DNA of 64,000 nt from Fasciolopsis buskii (Eukaryota > Platyhelminthes > Trematoda > Plagiorchiida > Fasciolidae), in NCBI GenBank assembly GCA_008360955.1, contig LUCM01004031.1:1-64000 (forward strand), given 5' to 3'. A program made the translations under genes and the position numbers. Positions 24,078 through 37,742 of this stretch are shown one piece after another. Each line of letters begins with the position of its first letter. The stretch's first letter is position 1. The notes beneath the pieces are model-generated. The model did not search any database, was not told the origin of the DNA, and worked only from the letters and a program-made list of their open reading frames with translations.

Positions 24078-24258
24078 TAGTGTTTTATTGCTATCACTCC
24101 TAATGCGAATGATTACCCAAGACGACCTGCTCGTGAGACATAATGAAGCAAACGCACGCAAGAATTACATAGCTCAAAAAAGAACCCCTCCACTCAAGTC
24201 CTTTATCCTTGAATTAAATTCACTGGCACCCATGCACCCGGTTATAATACGTACCATT
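24078..24258 (+). CDS. possible internal exon, unidentified
   Basis: A pyrimidine-rich acceptor (GATTTTTTACTTTAG) is followed by 60 open codons ending LNSLAPMHPVIIRTI at a GTAAGAG donor (24259). The reading is mixed polar and aliphatic with no motif. An acceptor at 24410 would give a stop within three codons. Only one exon was found, so the call rests on splice signals and length alone. Confidence 0.25.
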
Positions 24259-25589
24259 GTAAGAGGAAGCAAGAATGATAATGCGTTTAAAAAACTAGTA
24301 TTTCACGAGTCCATGCCTGGCTTTTCTCCGGGTGGCGACAGTGGCAACGCCCACTCTTCGTGATATGCTGTACGCTGTCGGTTGACATATACTGCTGTTA
24401 ACCATCACAGTCCTTAATATAACACTGTCCAAAGTGAATATTTTGGTAGTTACCGACCATTATGACCTCTCGTTTTGGTTAGCTTCAAATCCTGCAAATA
24501 AAGAGTCCATGGTGGGAGACCTCATTCCAGAATTGTTCTTGAAACAACTCGCAATCGACATTACGTTCGTTTTCGTTTGGAATGATTGGTGATTTAATTT
24601 TGGTGACTCTTGAAACTAGTCTGCTTTTGCTCTTTAGAAAAGCATGCAATTTGGGTCTCGTGCACACCGTTCTATTTATCTCCTAAGACTTCTTTTGTAC
24701 ACATTCAATGGTTCTCCAGTGGAACACTAGAATACAGCCAATTTTCGTACTGGGGTAGCCCGCCAAATATTGTCCTTTAGACCTATAGTGCCCCCATTGA
24801 GACGACGTCCTCCTGTTACGCCTCTATATCGTCCTTTAGTCAAAAGTGTGCAGGTTAACATGTTAACAAACGAAAACCAGCGGTCCAACCCACGCAGCTT
24901 ATGATATTTTGACATCAATGCGAAATCGTAGCCGTTGCCAATGTGTAACATTGAACCCGTTACTTGGTGCTGGAACCGTCACATCCAAACCAAATGACAA
25001 TCGTGAAAACCTTGTCCTAACCCATGCCTGCGAAGTTGTTTGTAACTGAATATTAGCGTGTCACGCATGTAGCAGTCCTTGCATCTTTATGTTTCCCAGG
25101 CAGATCTACAATATTCCGTAATAGTACTGGTGATTCGTAATCAGTCCATTAGGCCCAGAAATAGTTAGTCGAGAATAAGAATTCATGGAATAAACCAAAA
25201 GAAACACAAAAGCAAATCATAGAGCACAGCGCATGCAATATTACATGAATATCTGTCTCTGATATAGTGCGACACAATAGTTCAAAGCTCAGTTACCCTG
25301 TTCATAATCATGCCTTTGGCTTAGCCATTTAGAGTGGAGCTGACAGCGAGATCATTTCCAACAAACTTAATAGAATGGCCATCGTGTGAAACAATGAAGA
25401 AGGGGAGTTTTCCGAAAAGCAATGTGGCATGGGGTATCGAGCGACTGATGTTGGTGGCATTAAGCTTTGAGTCTTTCAACCACAAGTCATGAATCACTAC
25501 ATTCCCAGTGACGGTTTTCAATGACGAAATTAAATTTACTGATGGCTTCTTCTACGGATGTGCGGAAAAGATTAAATAGTAAAATGTAT
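24259..25589. other. gene-poor stretch with one minus-strand open segment
   Basis: A minus frame from about 25546 to 25321 reads smoothly (LFGKLPFFIVSHDGHSIKF) and ends in a stop. It may be a terminal exon, but its acceptor is weak and no poly(A) signal follows. Confidence 0.3.
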
Positions 25590-26128
25590 CGACTTGTTAG
25601 TTATGGCTTAATATGAGCCACATAATCTCATCTGCGGATCGATGCATCGTCAAAATCATTGCCCCAATTCCAATACATACAAAACATGCCACTGTACATT
25701 CCCACTTTTCAACCTGATATTTCCCAGTACGATAGTGCGTGGAGACTAAACGAAAAATGGGCGTAGGCCAAAAGCCATGACAGAATGCCTAAAAAACATG
25801 TGTTGTAGCCAAATAACCACGGGAAATACCGCAATTTTAATGTGATTGTCAACTTCTGTATACCAACCAGCCTTTCCCATATAAATGACCTCATTTGTTT
25901 TCCAAGATGTTCAATTTCGGCATGTTTTTGTCCTAGATGTCCGAGAATCCATCGGTAATTCAGCCCGGCTATAGTTTTTAGCTTCCAATCATTTATACCA
26001 GATAAGCATCTCAGTTGGAGGTGACTCCTAACACGGAAGAAATGATAGAAAATTGCGTTCGTCATTTCCAGCACGATTTCGAGTGCAGACTCGGTGTGAT
26101 TGACCATTTCACGAATATACGTGGACAT
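25590..26128 (-). CDS. two competing open frames, unresolved
   Basis: One minus frame runs 139 codons from ATG 26126 to a stop at 25709, with a hydrophobic C-terminal part (FLGILSWLLAYAHFSF). A second frame opens at a TGTTTTTTAG acceptor near 25783 and runs 63 codons to a stop at 25590, with a hydrophobic segment (ACFVCIGIGAMILTM). They overlap, so at most one is real. Chance alone should give about two frames of 139 codons in this window. No family recognised. Confidence 0.15.
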
Positions 26129-27274
26129 CTGATTGTTACTAACAAGTAATATAAAACGAACTTGAACTCTAAGAAAACTTTTACTTTGAACAACGCAAAG
26201 ATACAGGTAGATGTGCTACTGATACAACAAAGATCACTAGGTAGACTGCTTATATCACACGATAAATGAGAAGGGAACTTGTAGACGTACGTAAGTGAAA
26301 ATCACACTGCTGAATGGCAAAAAACCTGAAGTATAAACACAGATCAGTTCACAGCTGATGACTGAAAACAATAAAGAACGAATGGTGATGAGTGGATTCC
26401 TTTACAAATTGATATGTCTGGGTTCCCGGTTGAAGAAAAATTCATTAAGATGCCCAATACAACTAAATATTTGGTAGTACAATTGATTGTCCATTTAGGT
26501 AGATAAATATAGGCGAAGAGATTTACGTGTGCATATATATATATATATGTTAATTTTTATAAGTAACTTTACATACATTTTGCTGCCATCGAATCGATTG
26601 TGTGAACGTATCTGAGATCACAAAGAACAGTAATAAAGCTGTGACTAAACAGGGGTTCGATGTCGCAAAAGTGAAAGGTATTTATGAGTTCTTATGTACA
26701 TTTTCACAGCACTTTGACGAACTGTAATCATACAATAGCCTAAGATATATGTTACCATTTTTGATGATGTTGATGACAACATTGATGTGATTCGCCACAG
26801 TTAAGACAATGAAGAGGAGCAGAAGACATGGACAGTTGTACTACTTCTAATGCGTATGTTTTGTCACGAATCTGTATCACATGTGCGTCCTCTCAATGAC
26901 CTCATGACCGGAGTTTCAAGGGCCGGGGTGCAGTTGAATGACCGATTGGATTGCATCAACATCGCGGCATGCCTAGCCTGGAATCACGAATCCTTAATCA
27001 GCTCATTCGTTTGCGTACTGCATTTTTGCGCTGCCTAAAAGCAAAAGAAAGGGGAGAAATAAATTGTCAAAATTATTTCCCGTTTGGAATCAGGTTGATA
27101 CTTCTCGAAATGTTTGCTGTGTTTCGTGGATCAAAACCAGGAAAAGTAATCCCTGAATTTTGGTTAAAACAAACTGTTTCCGTTCATCTTAAGGTGAACC
27201 GGTTGTAACCTTATGTAAAGTTTATGCGAGTTTGTTGAATCAGTCGAAAAGCCAACTAAGATTGCTGAGGGCAG
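26129..27274. other. gene-poor stretch
   Basis: Short (TA)n at 26530-26549. No supported exon. Confidence 0.5.
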
Positions 27275-27590
27275 ATGTATTTGAACACTGTTGTCTTAGC
27301 GGAATTGGTAGAATTTGGTGGGGAAATCTTACCAGTAGATTAGGAGTATGTTACTGGGTCCCAGGGCTCAATCTTTACGGGCAGCACTGAATGTGGATAG
27401 ATTAAGACGGTTCGGACACCTTTTTATGTCTTTTCACGGAGTAACTGTCTCCTACCCTGTACTCTGAGATAGGTCATAGTTGGAAGATGGGTCAAGGTGG
27501 TCCAATGGGGCTATCGGGGCCACGAGATCCGCCAACGCAGTTGCTGGAAGCAGTAAACGATATGGTCCCGTGTTCCAGCCATTGGAGTTC
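27275..27590 (+). mobile_element. LINE ORF 3' end, degenerate
   Basis: The plus strand matches the C-terminal region after the RT domain of the same LINE family. Blocks: RIGRIWWGNLTSRLG, NVDRLRRFGHLF, then after a frame change GQGGPMGLSGPRDPPTQ and LEAVNDMVPCSSHWSS. These correspond to the family's IARIWW, LHRLRWLGHV and GPRD...W segments. The copy is 5' truncated, as is usual for target-primed insertion. Confidence 0.75.
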
Positions 27591-30457
27591 TAGCATTCGA
27601 AATCCTCTCACTTCTATGTATTTGTTCAACTCAGCAATTTGCCGTCGATCTTTCGCTATCTCTGGCCTACTTTCTTCTTTTGAGTAGATATCCCCTGGAG
27701 GTAGGAACCAAAACCGGAGCATTTTAGTACAAGGGTAGAATAATGGTATTCAAAAACTTAAACTGGAAAACTGAAATTCATATGAATTCATCAATGTTCA
27801 GCTGGTCAAAACAAAGAATGACAGACCGAACAATTACACGCTTTTGTTTTGATCGTGTCAAAACTAATAAAATTACCAGGCCTGAAATTCAGTGTCAAGT
27901 ATTTGGAAGAAATCCACTTTCGATTCACCTGAAGATGTACGCTAAAACTAGTAGCAGGCAGCCCATTTAAGAGGAGGTATTTTCAATAGCTTCAGATAGC
28001 AATTTACGAAAATTAACTGGGCTAGCAAACGTAAAGCATGAAGGGTGGTCTCTAACGGAAGATAATGCAAATAATTGTTCAGGGTATTCGAAGTTACAGA
28101 ATTTTTCGTGGCATCTAATTCACGAATATGGAAATGGCTAGATTGTAGAAAATATGACTCCAGGGTCGGAAATCGCCAGTGAAAAAAGTTTATAGGTGAC
28201 GGTTGTTGTTCATGCAAAGAGAACCCGAAAGCCAGTGGTAAGCTATTGCAAAAAAATTTGCACACAAAACCAAACGGGCTTTTTTATCCTTGAGGCAAGC
28301 GTTCATTTTTAGTCATGTAGATTTGTTACCGTTTCAACTCCCTCGTCTCCTTCTGATCTAAATCTCTAATGCGTACCGATGGGTTGCATTCAAACTAGTT
28401 ATTCATTAATTATTTATCAAATACGTGATTTTTTGAGTGACACAGTCACCATCGCCGTGTACCGATTCAGTGGTAGACCCGGAAGAGATAGACGAGTCGA
28501 TGACTCGTCACTGGATTGTTCATTCATCACCGGCTCAATGAATCAGTTCAAAAGCCCCCACGCTACATGTTGGGTGGAAGTGGAAAAAAAATATTTCGTT
28601 TTAATCAATCTGCTGGTGAGAGTGGAACAGATGAACACTGGAGGAGGAGGAGTTGAAATATCAGAGAAAAAAGGGACAGTCGAGCTGTGGGACGGAGGGA
28701 GAAACAAAGGGTACAAGAATGATGAATCTCGCTTGTCCTCCTATGGGATATCGGTTGTATTCAACTCACTCTGGGTAGGTAAAACTTAATTAGCTTGAGA
28801 ACTAAACACTCAACTTGACACTTTGTACATTTCATCAAGCGCGCAAATTGGAAAACCCAATGAGCACAGCTAAGTTGGTTGCGGAAATTCCACTACGAAT
28901 TGCAGATGAAAGGGATTGTGAACTTAATTTTGCCTGTGACAAATGAGGTCAGGTAGTTTTGTGCGTTTCTTTGATTTGGTGAAACCTGTACCGTGGCCGG
29001 AATCATTGCGAGCAAACGGCCACTCAAAGAACTTACGTGTTCAAGTACAGTTTGCTAGGGTTGTAAAGACCACTTGCTATCGTGTGAGCAACAGAGCGGT
29101 AGATTTGGGCGCGGCAATACTATGCCTAGCTGTTCTCGTGTTAACTCTGGTCGAAATGAGCACAGTTGTTTTATTGCCAATCAGAAATTTCGGTGAACTG
29201 TGAAAGTTGTCCCCAGGTGGTTCAAGACCAATGATATGAATGATCCGGAACCACTATTAGTGTATTTCAGGTTAATCCTGTAGAAGTGAAAATAAAGTGG
29301 ATGACGGGTACACTGAGGTCACCGACTGTTTACCTGACAAACCGAATGAGGGGAAGAGGAGGGAAAAGGGCGAGAAGGTGCCACAGCTACCCCGTTTTTA
29401 ATCCCCTATATGAATTTATCTATGATCCCATCCGACTGGAGCCAATATATCGTCACTCACGCGGTTACCTCATAGGCTATAGATTTCAGGTCACTTGCTG
29501 GGGTTAACAGGTTCATGGTCCTAATCGTTGTGTCCCAAGTTTGGCAGATCCTAGGGGTAGGTATAAACCACTTTTAGTCCAAACGATGTTGACTAGCATT
29601 TGGAAAGAAAGAAAGCGAAAATATGTTCAGCCTCAATGCTCAGTCGGACAAAAAATGTAAGATGACGAACAGTTCCGCATTTTTCTTTCGCTTTTACTTT
29701 GCTCCCCCGATGTTGTCATGACAGCAAATGTAACCGTTTTGCTGTCGGTTTCCGAGGGGAATTAAGCGCATCCACTGGGATAAACGAATCTCTGTTTCAT
29801 GGAGGAACACCTACGTCGAGTGTACAGTTTGGGGCCAAGGAAGATTGAATCGTTAAGTGTGTGATAACCTGAGAAAACCAGTTCTTTCACCTTAACATGT
29901 GGGGACTTTCTTCCATTGGTGACTAGAAAAAATCCAATCTTCCCTTCGTTCTCGTCGTCTTTGAGACGGACCAGGATGTAAGCAAGTTTCATTTCTGATG
30001 TACGTAAGAATTTTATCTAAGAAATGATTCAAAATAGAAGACAGTTGATTTAACTAGAACAATAAAACCCCATCTTTTCTGCTACGCCTGGCGATAATAT
30101 CATCGTACGCAAGGTTAATTTTCTAACTATTATTGTTAGATTTTCGAACAAGCCCAATGCCGGCAAGAGAAAACGGAGTCTGATAGGAGCAATGATGACC
30201 GCAGCATATTTGTTAGCAATATACGTTGGAAATATCAATGTTAATTTCCATTCTTCCAACTCTGTCACAAGGGATTTTCCTTCAAATTCTACTCATTTTG
30301 CTGTCCCAATCATTTCGGCAGCAAAGACGGTTTAAAGAAAGCTATTTTGTGATCCCTTGTTGAAATATTCTTCATACAGTGAACTAACATAGATTATTAG
30401 CCGTCAGCTATCTCGTTCTTCAAGCTAGGTTACTTTTTTCGAGTTAATTTATTTCAG
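27591..30457. other. gene-poor stretch with one ORF ending at a donor
   Basis: A plus frame from ATG 28379 runs 133 codons to a GTAGGT donor at 28779, a coincidence that makes it a weak first-exon candidate; the start MGC would suit N-myristoylation. It includes a GGA-rich run and has no recognised domain. At 29509 an acceptor precedes VHGPNRCVPSLADPR and a GTAGGT donor. Neither could be linked into a gene. Confidence 0.3.
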
Positions 30458-30553
30458 ACTACACCCTTCGCGCATAAACCTGTAGTCATCCAGTTGACCT
30501 TATACTCGGCTACATCAGTTTCACCCTCCTTAGAGCTCATCAGCGGTGAATGA
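30458..30553 (+). CDS. possible terminal exon, unidentified
   Basis: After a good acceptor (GTTAATTTATTTCAG) 31 codons are open, starting TTPFAHKPVVIQLTLYSATS and ending ISGE with TGA at 30551. No partner exon or poly(A) signal was found. Confidence 0.22.
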   Translation, partial: TTPFAHKPVVIQLTLYSATSVSPSLELISGE

Positions 30554-33500
30554 CACCGTCACGCCGAACGTTTGAATCCAGTCAAACGAAGTAACATCAA
30601 TCCCATAAACTACTCAAAAGCAGTTGTGGGAGCTATAAGCCAAACTGGATTGGGTTGGTTATTTTCATGTCTGGTGGCCACATACGTCCTGCCCAACCTA
30701 TCGTTGGCCTATATCAACAAAATAGCACATGTAATATTTTCATACGGCTTGTTAGGCGACTCGATTTCGAGGCTGTTGCCACGGTTAAACGCTGTTTCAA
30801 GATCAGAATTTCGTAATACAGTTGTAGGCTAGAGAATTGATGGTTGGTTTCGTTCATCTTAGTTAGCTGTGGATTATTTGGCAAAAGTCAATGTTGACAG
30901 GACATCAGCGTAAAGACTAACGAAGCGGAGATGAGTTAAATGGACTAATACTAACTGCGCCTGACTGACCAATCTGGTTTTAGAGTTCGAATCTAAATTA
31001 AAGTTTGATATTGGCTGCTCGTTTCCGTCGATAAAAGATGAAACGTATGAGCACTGTCCTCGCAAATTTCCATCCGTGGTGTCTACAGAGTATACTTTTC
31101 TCCGTGAACTTTCATTGTCCCACCTGAATTTGTTGAATTCACATGGAAGAAAGCAGTTCTTCTGCTAAGCTGCCGGGCTTTATTACTTTTATTTGATCAC
31201 CATGTAATTCGTTGGAGAATTCAGAACCTCAAGTATCAGTACCAAAGGTATTGGCGTGTGGCCCTCAAAAGTTCCTCCTCCAAACCCAGCATTTGACCTT
31301 GGCTGGTTGAAGATTTCTGTATAAACTATGCCACTATTTATTCATGTAGTGAGTTCCACGGTTCGAGATGCCATTTCTCGAAAAGAAATTGATGAAAAAT
31401 CTACGAGATTGAGACTTAAAATCCAAGAAACAAATTAAGGATGGTAACTTTAAACAGTTGGGCGAAGAGCTTTGGAGTAAGAGTGCAACTAATCATGACA
31501 GAGACCAACGTGTTAGTTGCTAAACTCTATTCCAGAGGTATATATCCTACGCATTATCAAGTCTGTACCCTTGGATTTTTATATTTGACCATGTCACGTA
31601 TTCATTTTCATTTCTCTGCCCCTCAGAAGACTGTCAAAGTTAGTGATCAGAAGGCGTACTGGGTGTTTTCTAAGACATGTCAACTATTGTATTGCAATTT
31701 TTAATGTTTTATTTTCCAACTACTGACTCTATTTATTCATTACTTCACTTTTCGTTCGTATATCTCAATATCTTCCACTAACACCAATATTCACACCACC
31801 ACTACCGGCGTGTCTTCTGTCTGAAAAAGTCAGTGTTCAATTCTATTGAAGAACTGGCCTCACAACGGCAAATCACAGCGACTTGGTAATGGACAAATAA
31901 ACGTTACCTGGATGTTAGAGGTGATTGAGCTTCAGGTCTGAGAAAGTATGACAACACAATGTACTAATCAATTTTCCCAGTTTAACGGTTTCAGGCAAGG
32001 TGTACTATGACAGCTAGGTTTTGTACAATTCTACAATTGACCGTCCACTTCGCTTGGTGCTTCTGGCAAGAACATCCAGTGAGTTGTCGCAAAATTTGTC
32101 GTCTGACATTCATGGAAGTGACACTTGCCCCGTGAAATTTGTATACAATCAGAGTTGAAACTAAAATAACGATTCGCATTTGAGTGTTTATCATCTATAC
32201 CCAACGTAATTACTTATTTAGATCCGAAGTAATTATATTCAGCTATAGACGTTTTTGGGAAACAGCAAAGTTGCTTCCCAATCAGTGAAAATGCAAACCG
32301 CTTGGGACTTCGGATGCCCAAAGCCCTCACATGAGCACTGCAGAGCCCAGTCCCACAATTTAAGACCCAAGCTCTATTCTAAACTGCTGTCACATAACTT
32401 TTCAGTAAGACAATTATGATGTGGCTTCTACCTCTCAAATTTGGGAAAGAAGCGTATTTATTTGCCTTCTTTCGCCCGTGCAACTCTGAGTCTACTGGAA
32501 CCGGGGGATCTGGTAACTTCATTATGTGTACTTGAGATTGATGAAGATACTAGTCACTTGTCTAGATTTAAGCATCACCATGAAAACCCATTTAATGAGA
32601 TTTGAAAGTGCATGGACTTTAGGCGAAATGGTTTAGGGTGGAATATCTTTAGAGGCGGTTTTATAAGTGTATAGCATTGTTAAATCAGAGTAGACAGAGT
32701 TAAACAGTTCAGAAATATCTGCAATGACGATTTCCGTTAATTTTCGCCAAGAACCTTAATGCTGACAAAATTCAAAGATTCAGTCATCTTAGTAAACTGC
32801 AACCTTGAACTGATCTAGACATCTATATTCCGGGAATCCGGGATCATTGAGACGTAAGTTATTGAGAGAGAGGTAAAATGGACTAGAATCCCGGCGACTT
32901 CTATTAACAAACTCTAATAACAATCCTCCAAATCAACCCAGTTCAATCAAATTCTGGGAAAATGGGAAGTTCCGTAAGCCAAACGGGAGTCCGTATGTGT
33001 TGAAAAATGCAAAACTGAGCCTTAAGAGAACAACTAGTGGCTACCACAATTTTGTCCATTCATCTTGTCCCTTCCGCATGCCATGTGCATGAGGTCATAC
33101 GGGCTGGAGGTACACGTCCATCCACTAGGCTGGATAGATAGATGACGTGCTCATCTTATGCATTCCATCTAACCTGAATAGCAAAGTAGTGTTTACTGAA
33201 CAAAGTTCTCAAATGAATAATTATAATATAGGTTAGTCCAGTCCTTTGACTTTGATCGTTTAGAATGACGTTAGTCAGAAATGCCTTTAAGCCATTTACT
33301 TAACCCGTGCCATTTAGCAAGCGGAAGAACGAACAGCTCCCAATGAGAAGAAAGATTGATAATCAAGTAAGATTACAAAATTTAGGAAATGAAAGCTCTG
33401 ATGCATGAAACTCGTATTTTTGGACATAAAAGAGAGGCTCTCAAACAAGGAGAAAGAACCAGAAGAATAGATTAATGTTAATCATGACCAAAGTTCCTCT

Positions 33501-36195
33501 GAAGTATTTTTCTAATTTGCCTATTTAAAGATGAGTGGTATCTGTTTAACATAATGCCTTTTTCAACCATGTAGCTTAGTTCATATCTCCCGGCACTTGT
33601 CAGTTTGTACACATTCATTCAAAAATCTGACTTGAATAATAGAATAGCATATGGACAGAAAAATATCTAACTGACAGCTAATAAGCAGAAAACCCGCATT
33701 GCAGTCAATGCTGTGGAGTTTCCGTTAGTAATTGAACGATTAAAATTACGACTGATGTGACGTGTCGGCCTACATAACTAACATAATATATAATAAGGAT
33801 AACTATTGTACATCACGACATTTATATCTGTCGGGTTCTACCGCATTTAGTCGGGACTTACATGTCGTAGTTATATCATTACCAGCACAGTCGTAAAATT
33901 TGCCAACTTCGAAAAGTCACCGCAGTCGCAACTGGCTGCATCCCTTAACCGCGGTGAACAGTCGGTTTTAGGAGCACTAATCTGTATCTTTCGATGAAGT
34001 ACCTGAAAATCTCTAAGAGGACCCATCTAAAGCAGTTAAGTCACAAATAGAATGCAAGCAATCAAAGTTTGATCACAATGACATCAAAGCGACTGTTCGT
34101 GTATAATTGCATTTTTCTAAAAATTCTCCGCACCTCTCTCACTACTATACACCTAGCCTCAACATGAAGTTCCCAGTTATCAGTACCATCATATGACGTT
34201 GATTGGAATAAAATAATCTTACATTTTCAATTTTAATCGAAGCGGTTGCAAACTTCAAGTGAAATCTTCCAAACAACTTTCCAGCGATCGTTAAATTGAA
34301 TGAGGCTACCAGTGTTGAAATAATCTAAACAAAAACATGTGATTGGGTAACGGAGTATATTCCGTTTCTACTTTGTGGACACTGAGAAACTTTCAACTGA
34401 ATCTGATAATTGACGAAAGCTTCACTTGAACTTACAACTGCTTTACAATTAAAGTTGGAAGTTTAAGTCTTGTGGCAAATCATAACCCCACAAATAAATG
34501 ATATCCTTGAGTATAACGGTGGTCATCTATCTCATTCAGATCTACTACACCAATCCAGATCAACGTATGTTCAAACGCACAACAGATGCGCCTGAAGTAG
34601 CCAGGCTCAGTTACCAACTGACATTGGCGCAAAATTGCTACAATGCAGACATGTGCGTGCATATGATTTGACAGCATTATTTTTCACTCAGGCATGCAGG
34701 GTAGTCCAGCTTCACTAGCTCGGAGCCCCTGAATGAGCCAAATAATCATCGTTGAATAACATCCAACCTCCAAACTTATGAATGGCTTCATTCACAGAAA
34801 GAGACACCAGACTATATGCACGGCGAATTTCTCGGTATACCCGATTAGAAATTTTGTGTTGAGTTTGCAAGTGTGGCATGTTAGTGATCTACTTTACTAG
34901 CCACGTTTTCCCGAACAATTGAAACAAAAACGAATTTGCATGTGGCTACAAACGTGTCATTATTGGTCGCTATAACTATTTTCGTCCTGGTACTGATACA
35001 CAAACACGGGGTGAAAACCCACCGGCACCACCTGCACAGAGCTATCGTTGGCCGAATGTACTGTATCATTTTGACTACCGCTTTCTAACCATAGTACTGT
35101 TACACGTTCATTCAACATTTTAAGGCTACAGATGCTCGGTGTGTGAACATGCAATGTTACTAGCTTTGAAATGTCATGTCATTCCTTGGGCGACTAAAGT
35201 CTTTCACTTACCCGAGGTTGGAAGTGACCAACTTCAACCATTTTGCGTTACATTTTACTGTAATTACTTTTGTGCTCATGAACAGCGCCTTATTCGAAAG
35301 AAATCTGTGAGGATGTGGAAGACTTTCTAACCAAGAATCATTAAGTTTCACAAATTCTGGAACAGTCAGAGTTAAGGACTACTTCCCTGACTGAATTTTT
35401 GTCGACCTCTTCAGTACTGGAGTCTGAATATATCAGATTTTAAGAGGTGTGTATTGCAAACCCCTTTGACATCTTCGGCCACTATAGCCTGAATGGCACC
35501 ACCTTTGTCTTGGCCCAGATATGACACCCGGATTAGTGATGAAATGTTTTCTGTTCGACCACCTAAGTGCGATTCAAAAATACGGGTACCATTCGTATTG
35601 GAAGACGGTAAATATGCAGTGGGTGGACAATAATTCTCGAAGGACGTCCAACTGAGCTTTTCGCGTGCAACAACGCACACAAGTCAGTCGTTCTGGGAAC
35701 ACTCGACTCTTCATCAGAAAAACCTGATTACTCAATCGTACTAAAAACATGCCGTTTTATCCCCATCCAGAAGAATAATGAAATTTTTGGAGTTCAATTC
35801 TTACTGAAATGACAAGCGAGTGAAATGAGGGAAGACTCAAGAGGAAATCTGACAACTTTCTAACCGAATGATGATAACAGCACTGTCTGGGTTCTGCCGA
35901 ACAATGGCGAGCAGCTTCAAACTAGCGCGTCCCTTTCTACGTCCAATACTCGGACAGTGAGCAGTCAACATTGACCGTCATCTAAAGGAAGGTGTGTTTG
36001 TTCAATAGAGCAAAAGCGCGGTAGGTGAAAATAATGATCTATCCAATTTCAGCTACTCAGGAACAGAGGTAGTAGAGTTGCCATGGTTCTCCCGACAATT
36101 TTTCAGTTTCGTGTGATCTATTCAACTTTGCATGGCTTCGCCTAGACCAAGACTTTTGACGAAAAGCGAATGACGACATCATCAACTTGGCTATC

Positions 36196-36196
<1 letters not shown>
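30554..36196. other. gene-poor stretch
   Basis: The longest featureless part of the window. Isolated pieces with splice signals are 32807-32850 (FRESGII before GTAAGT) and 33316-33367 (basic, before GTAAGA), both too short to call. A minus frame at 35411-35680 (89 codons) has no motif. A B-box-like AGTTCGAATC at 30987 has no A box. Confidence 0.45.

Positions 36197-36233
<37 letters not shown>
36197..36233. repeat. (ATT)n microsatellite
   Basis: About twelve TTA units. Confidence 0.95.
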
Positions 36234-37661
36234 CATTTTCAAACCAACCCTGATTAAAAAGGTAAATGAATGACACGGCTAGGTTAGAAACCACATGATC
36301 ACCAAGAGTGTGTGTGTGCGTTTGTGTCCATAAGGAACTGTTCGCACGCGTCCTTATACTTGCGCTGTTGAACAAGTGAATATGACAGAAATTGAGAATA
36401 AGGTTGCTGGGCTAGCTTCTATCCACAGGGACAGATCCCACCCGAGTAACAGGATCATTTCACCTGATTATCATAATAAATATACACTTGTTTTGTAGAA
36501 AGTTAGGGTTCAATAAGATTGTGCAGTGATGCGAACATGAAAAAGAGGGTAGGAGTACACAGAATTCTCAGTCTTTCCACTTACTACTTGTCTCTTAAGA
36601 GAAAGTTTAGCCAATTTTTCGTTCATTTGCCCAATTTGTTCTCGGATCTTGTGGAGGACATTTAAAGGTGAACGATGCATTAGCAGACCAGAAGAAAACA
36701 ACTTTAATCATTGGACTAATGAGCCAGTTATTCTAATGCAACAAGAAACAGTCTACACTAATTTGCTCGCAGAACTCACCTTGTGCTCGCGTGAAGATCC
36801 AAAACCATGTGCATTCACTTTGCTCCGCTCCACTCTACGTCCCACTACTATGCCATGTCACACGGCGCACCGTCCGCCTGAGCAAGCACTCACAAATTAT
36901 CGTGCCAAATGCGCGCTGCCGGTCAGAACTTGGTCTATTTGAGCTGTTAGGTATTCTCATAGTTACACACGCGCGAGTTTGTGCGACCACCTGCCGGTGT
37001 GTGTGTTTACTTGTGTGTGTATGCGATTAGGCCAGGGAAAGTAGGAAATTCGCATTAGTTTCTGTACGAAATCACCCAAGTGATGTGAGGTGACGAATGT
37101 AACCATGTGAGCGCATACATTGTCGACCTGCTGGGCATGCTACCACCAGCAATACCAAGGTTGTGCGTGTGTGCGGTAGTGTGGCACATTGCAAACGTTA
37201 CTCCTATCCACGTAAACACACATGCACACACTGACCAGAGGGGCTCACTTGCTGTCCCCAACCAATCAGTGAACTCTACTTTAGAAAATGAAAACGGAAG
37301 AGGAATAATTGTAATTGTCCCACTTGTACCACTGACTATAACATCCCTACTACACGCATCGGTTACTCAGTGGACGGACCATGATATGTGCACCACTTTG
37401 TTTTTTACCTGTTTGTGTGTGTCAAATGAGGGGCAGACATACAGAGGGCGTTGGCTCCAAACGTCTACTCCTAGTCGGTATAGGTCAATATAACACCCGA
37501 TAAATTGCACTTGGTATCACGCAAATGTGCACCGCCGCATACATGCATGTCTCTTTAATTCTTTTGTAAGGTCAAATACTTTGAAGATAAACAGTCAATC
37601 AGTTTTATATCTCCTCAAAATGCATTTTCAAACAGCAACTTTTTCTTGTTTTCGGTTTGCA
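36234..37661. other. gene-poor stretch, TG/CA-rich in part
   Basis: 36990-37260 is rich in TGTG and CACA runs, which keep several frames open on both strands (for example 37107-37493, 128 codons). These look compositional. Confidence 0.4.
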
Positions 37662-37742
37662 GTTGGTGGTGGCCTTGATGTTTCGACTGAAATCGCTGAA
37701 TGGTTTTTGCAATTGCATGAAGTGATGATTTATGGGGAGTAG
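37662..37742 (+). CDS. possible terminal exon, unidentified
   Basis: A strong acceptor (CTTGTTTTCGGTTTGCAG) is followed, after two bases completing a codon, by GGGLDVSTEIAEWFLQLHEV and a stop at 37740. The acidic, helical character is ordinary for a C terminus. No upstream exon could be joined. Confidence 0.25.
   Translation, partial: VGGGLDVSTEIAEWFLQLHEVMIYGE

Noticed and set aside
36197..36242. Poly-Ile or poly-Asn protein from the ATT repeat
   Set aside because: It is a translated microsatellite.
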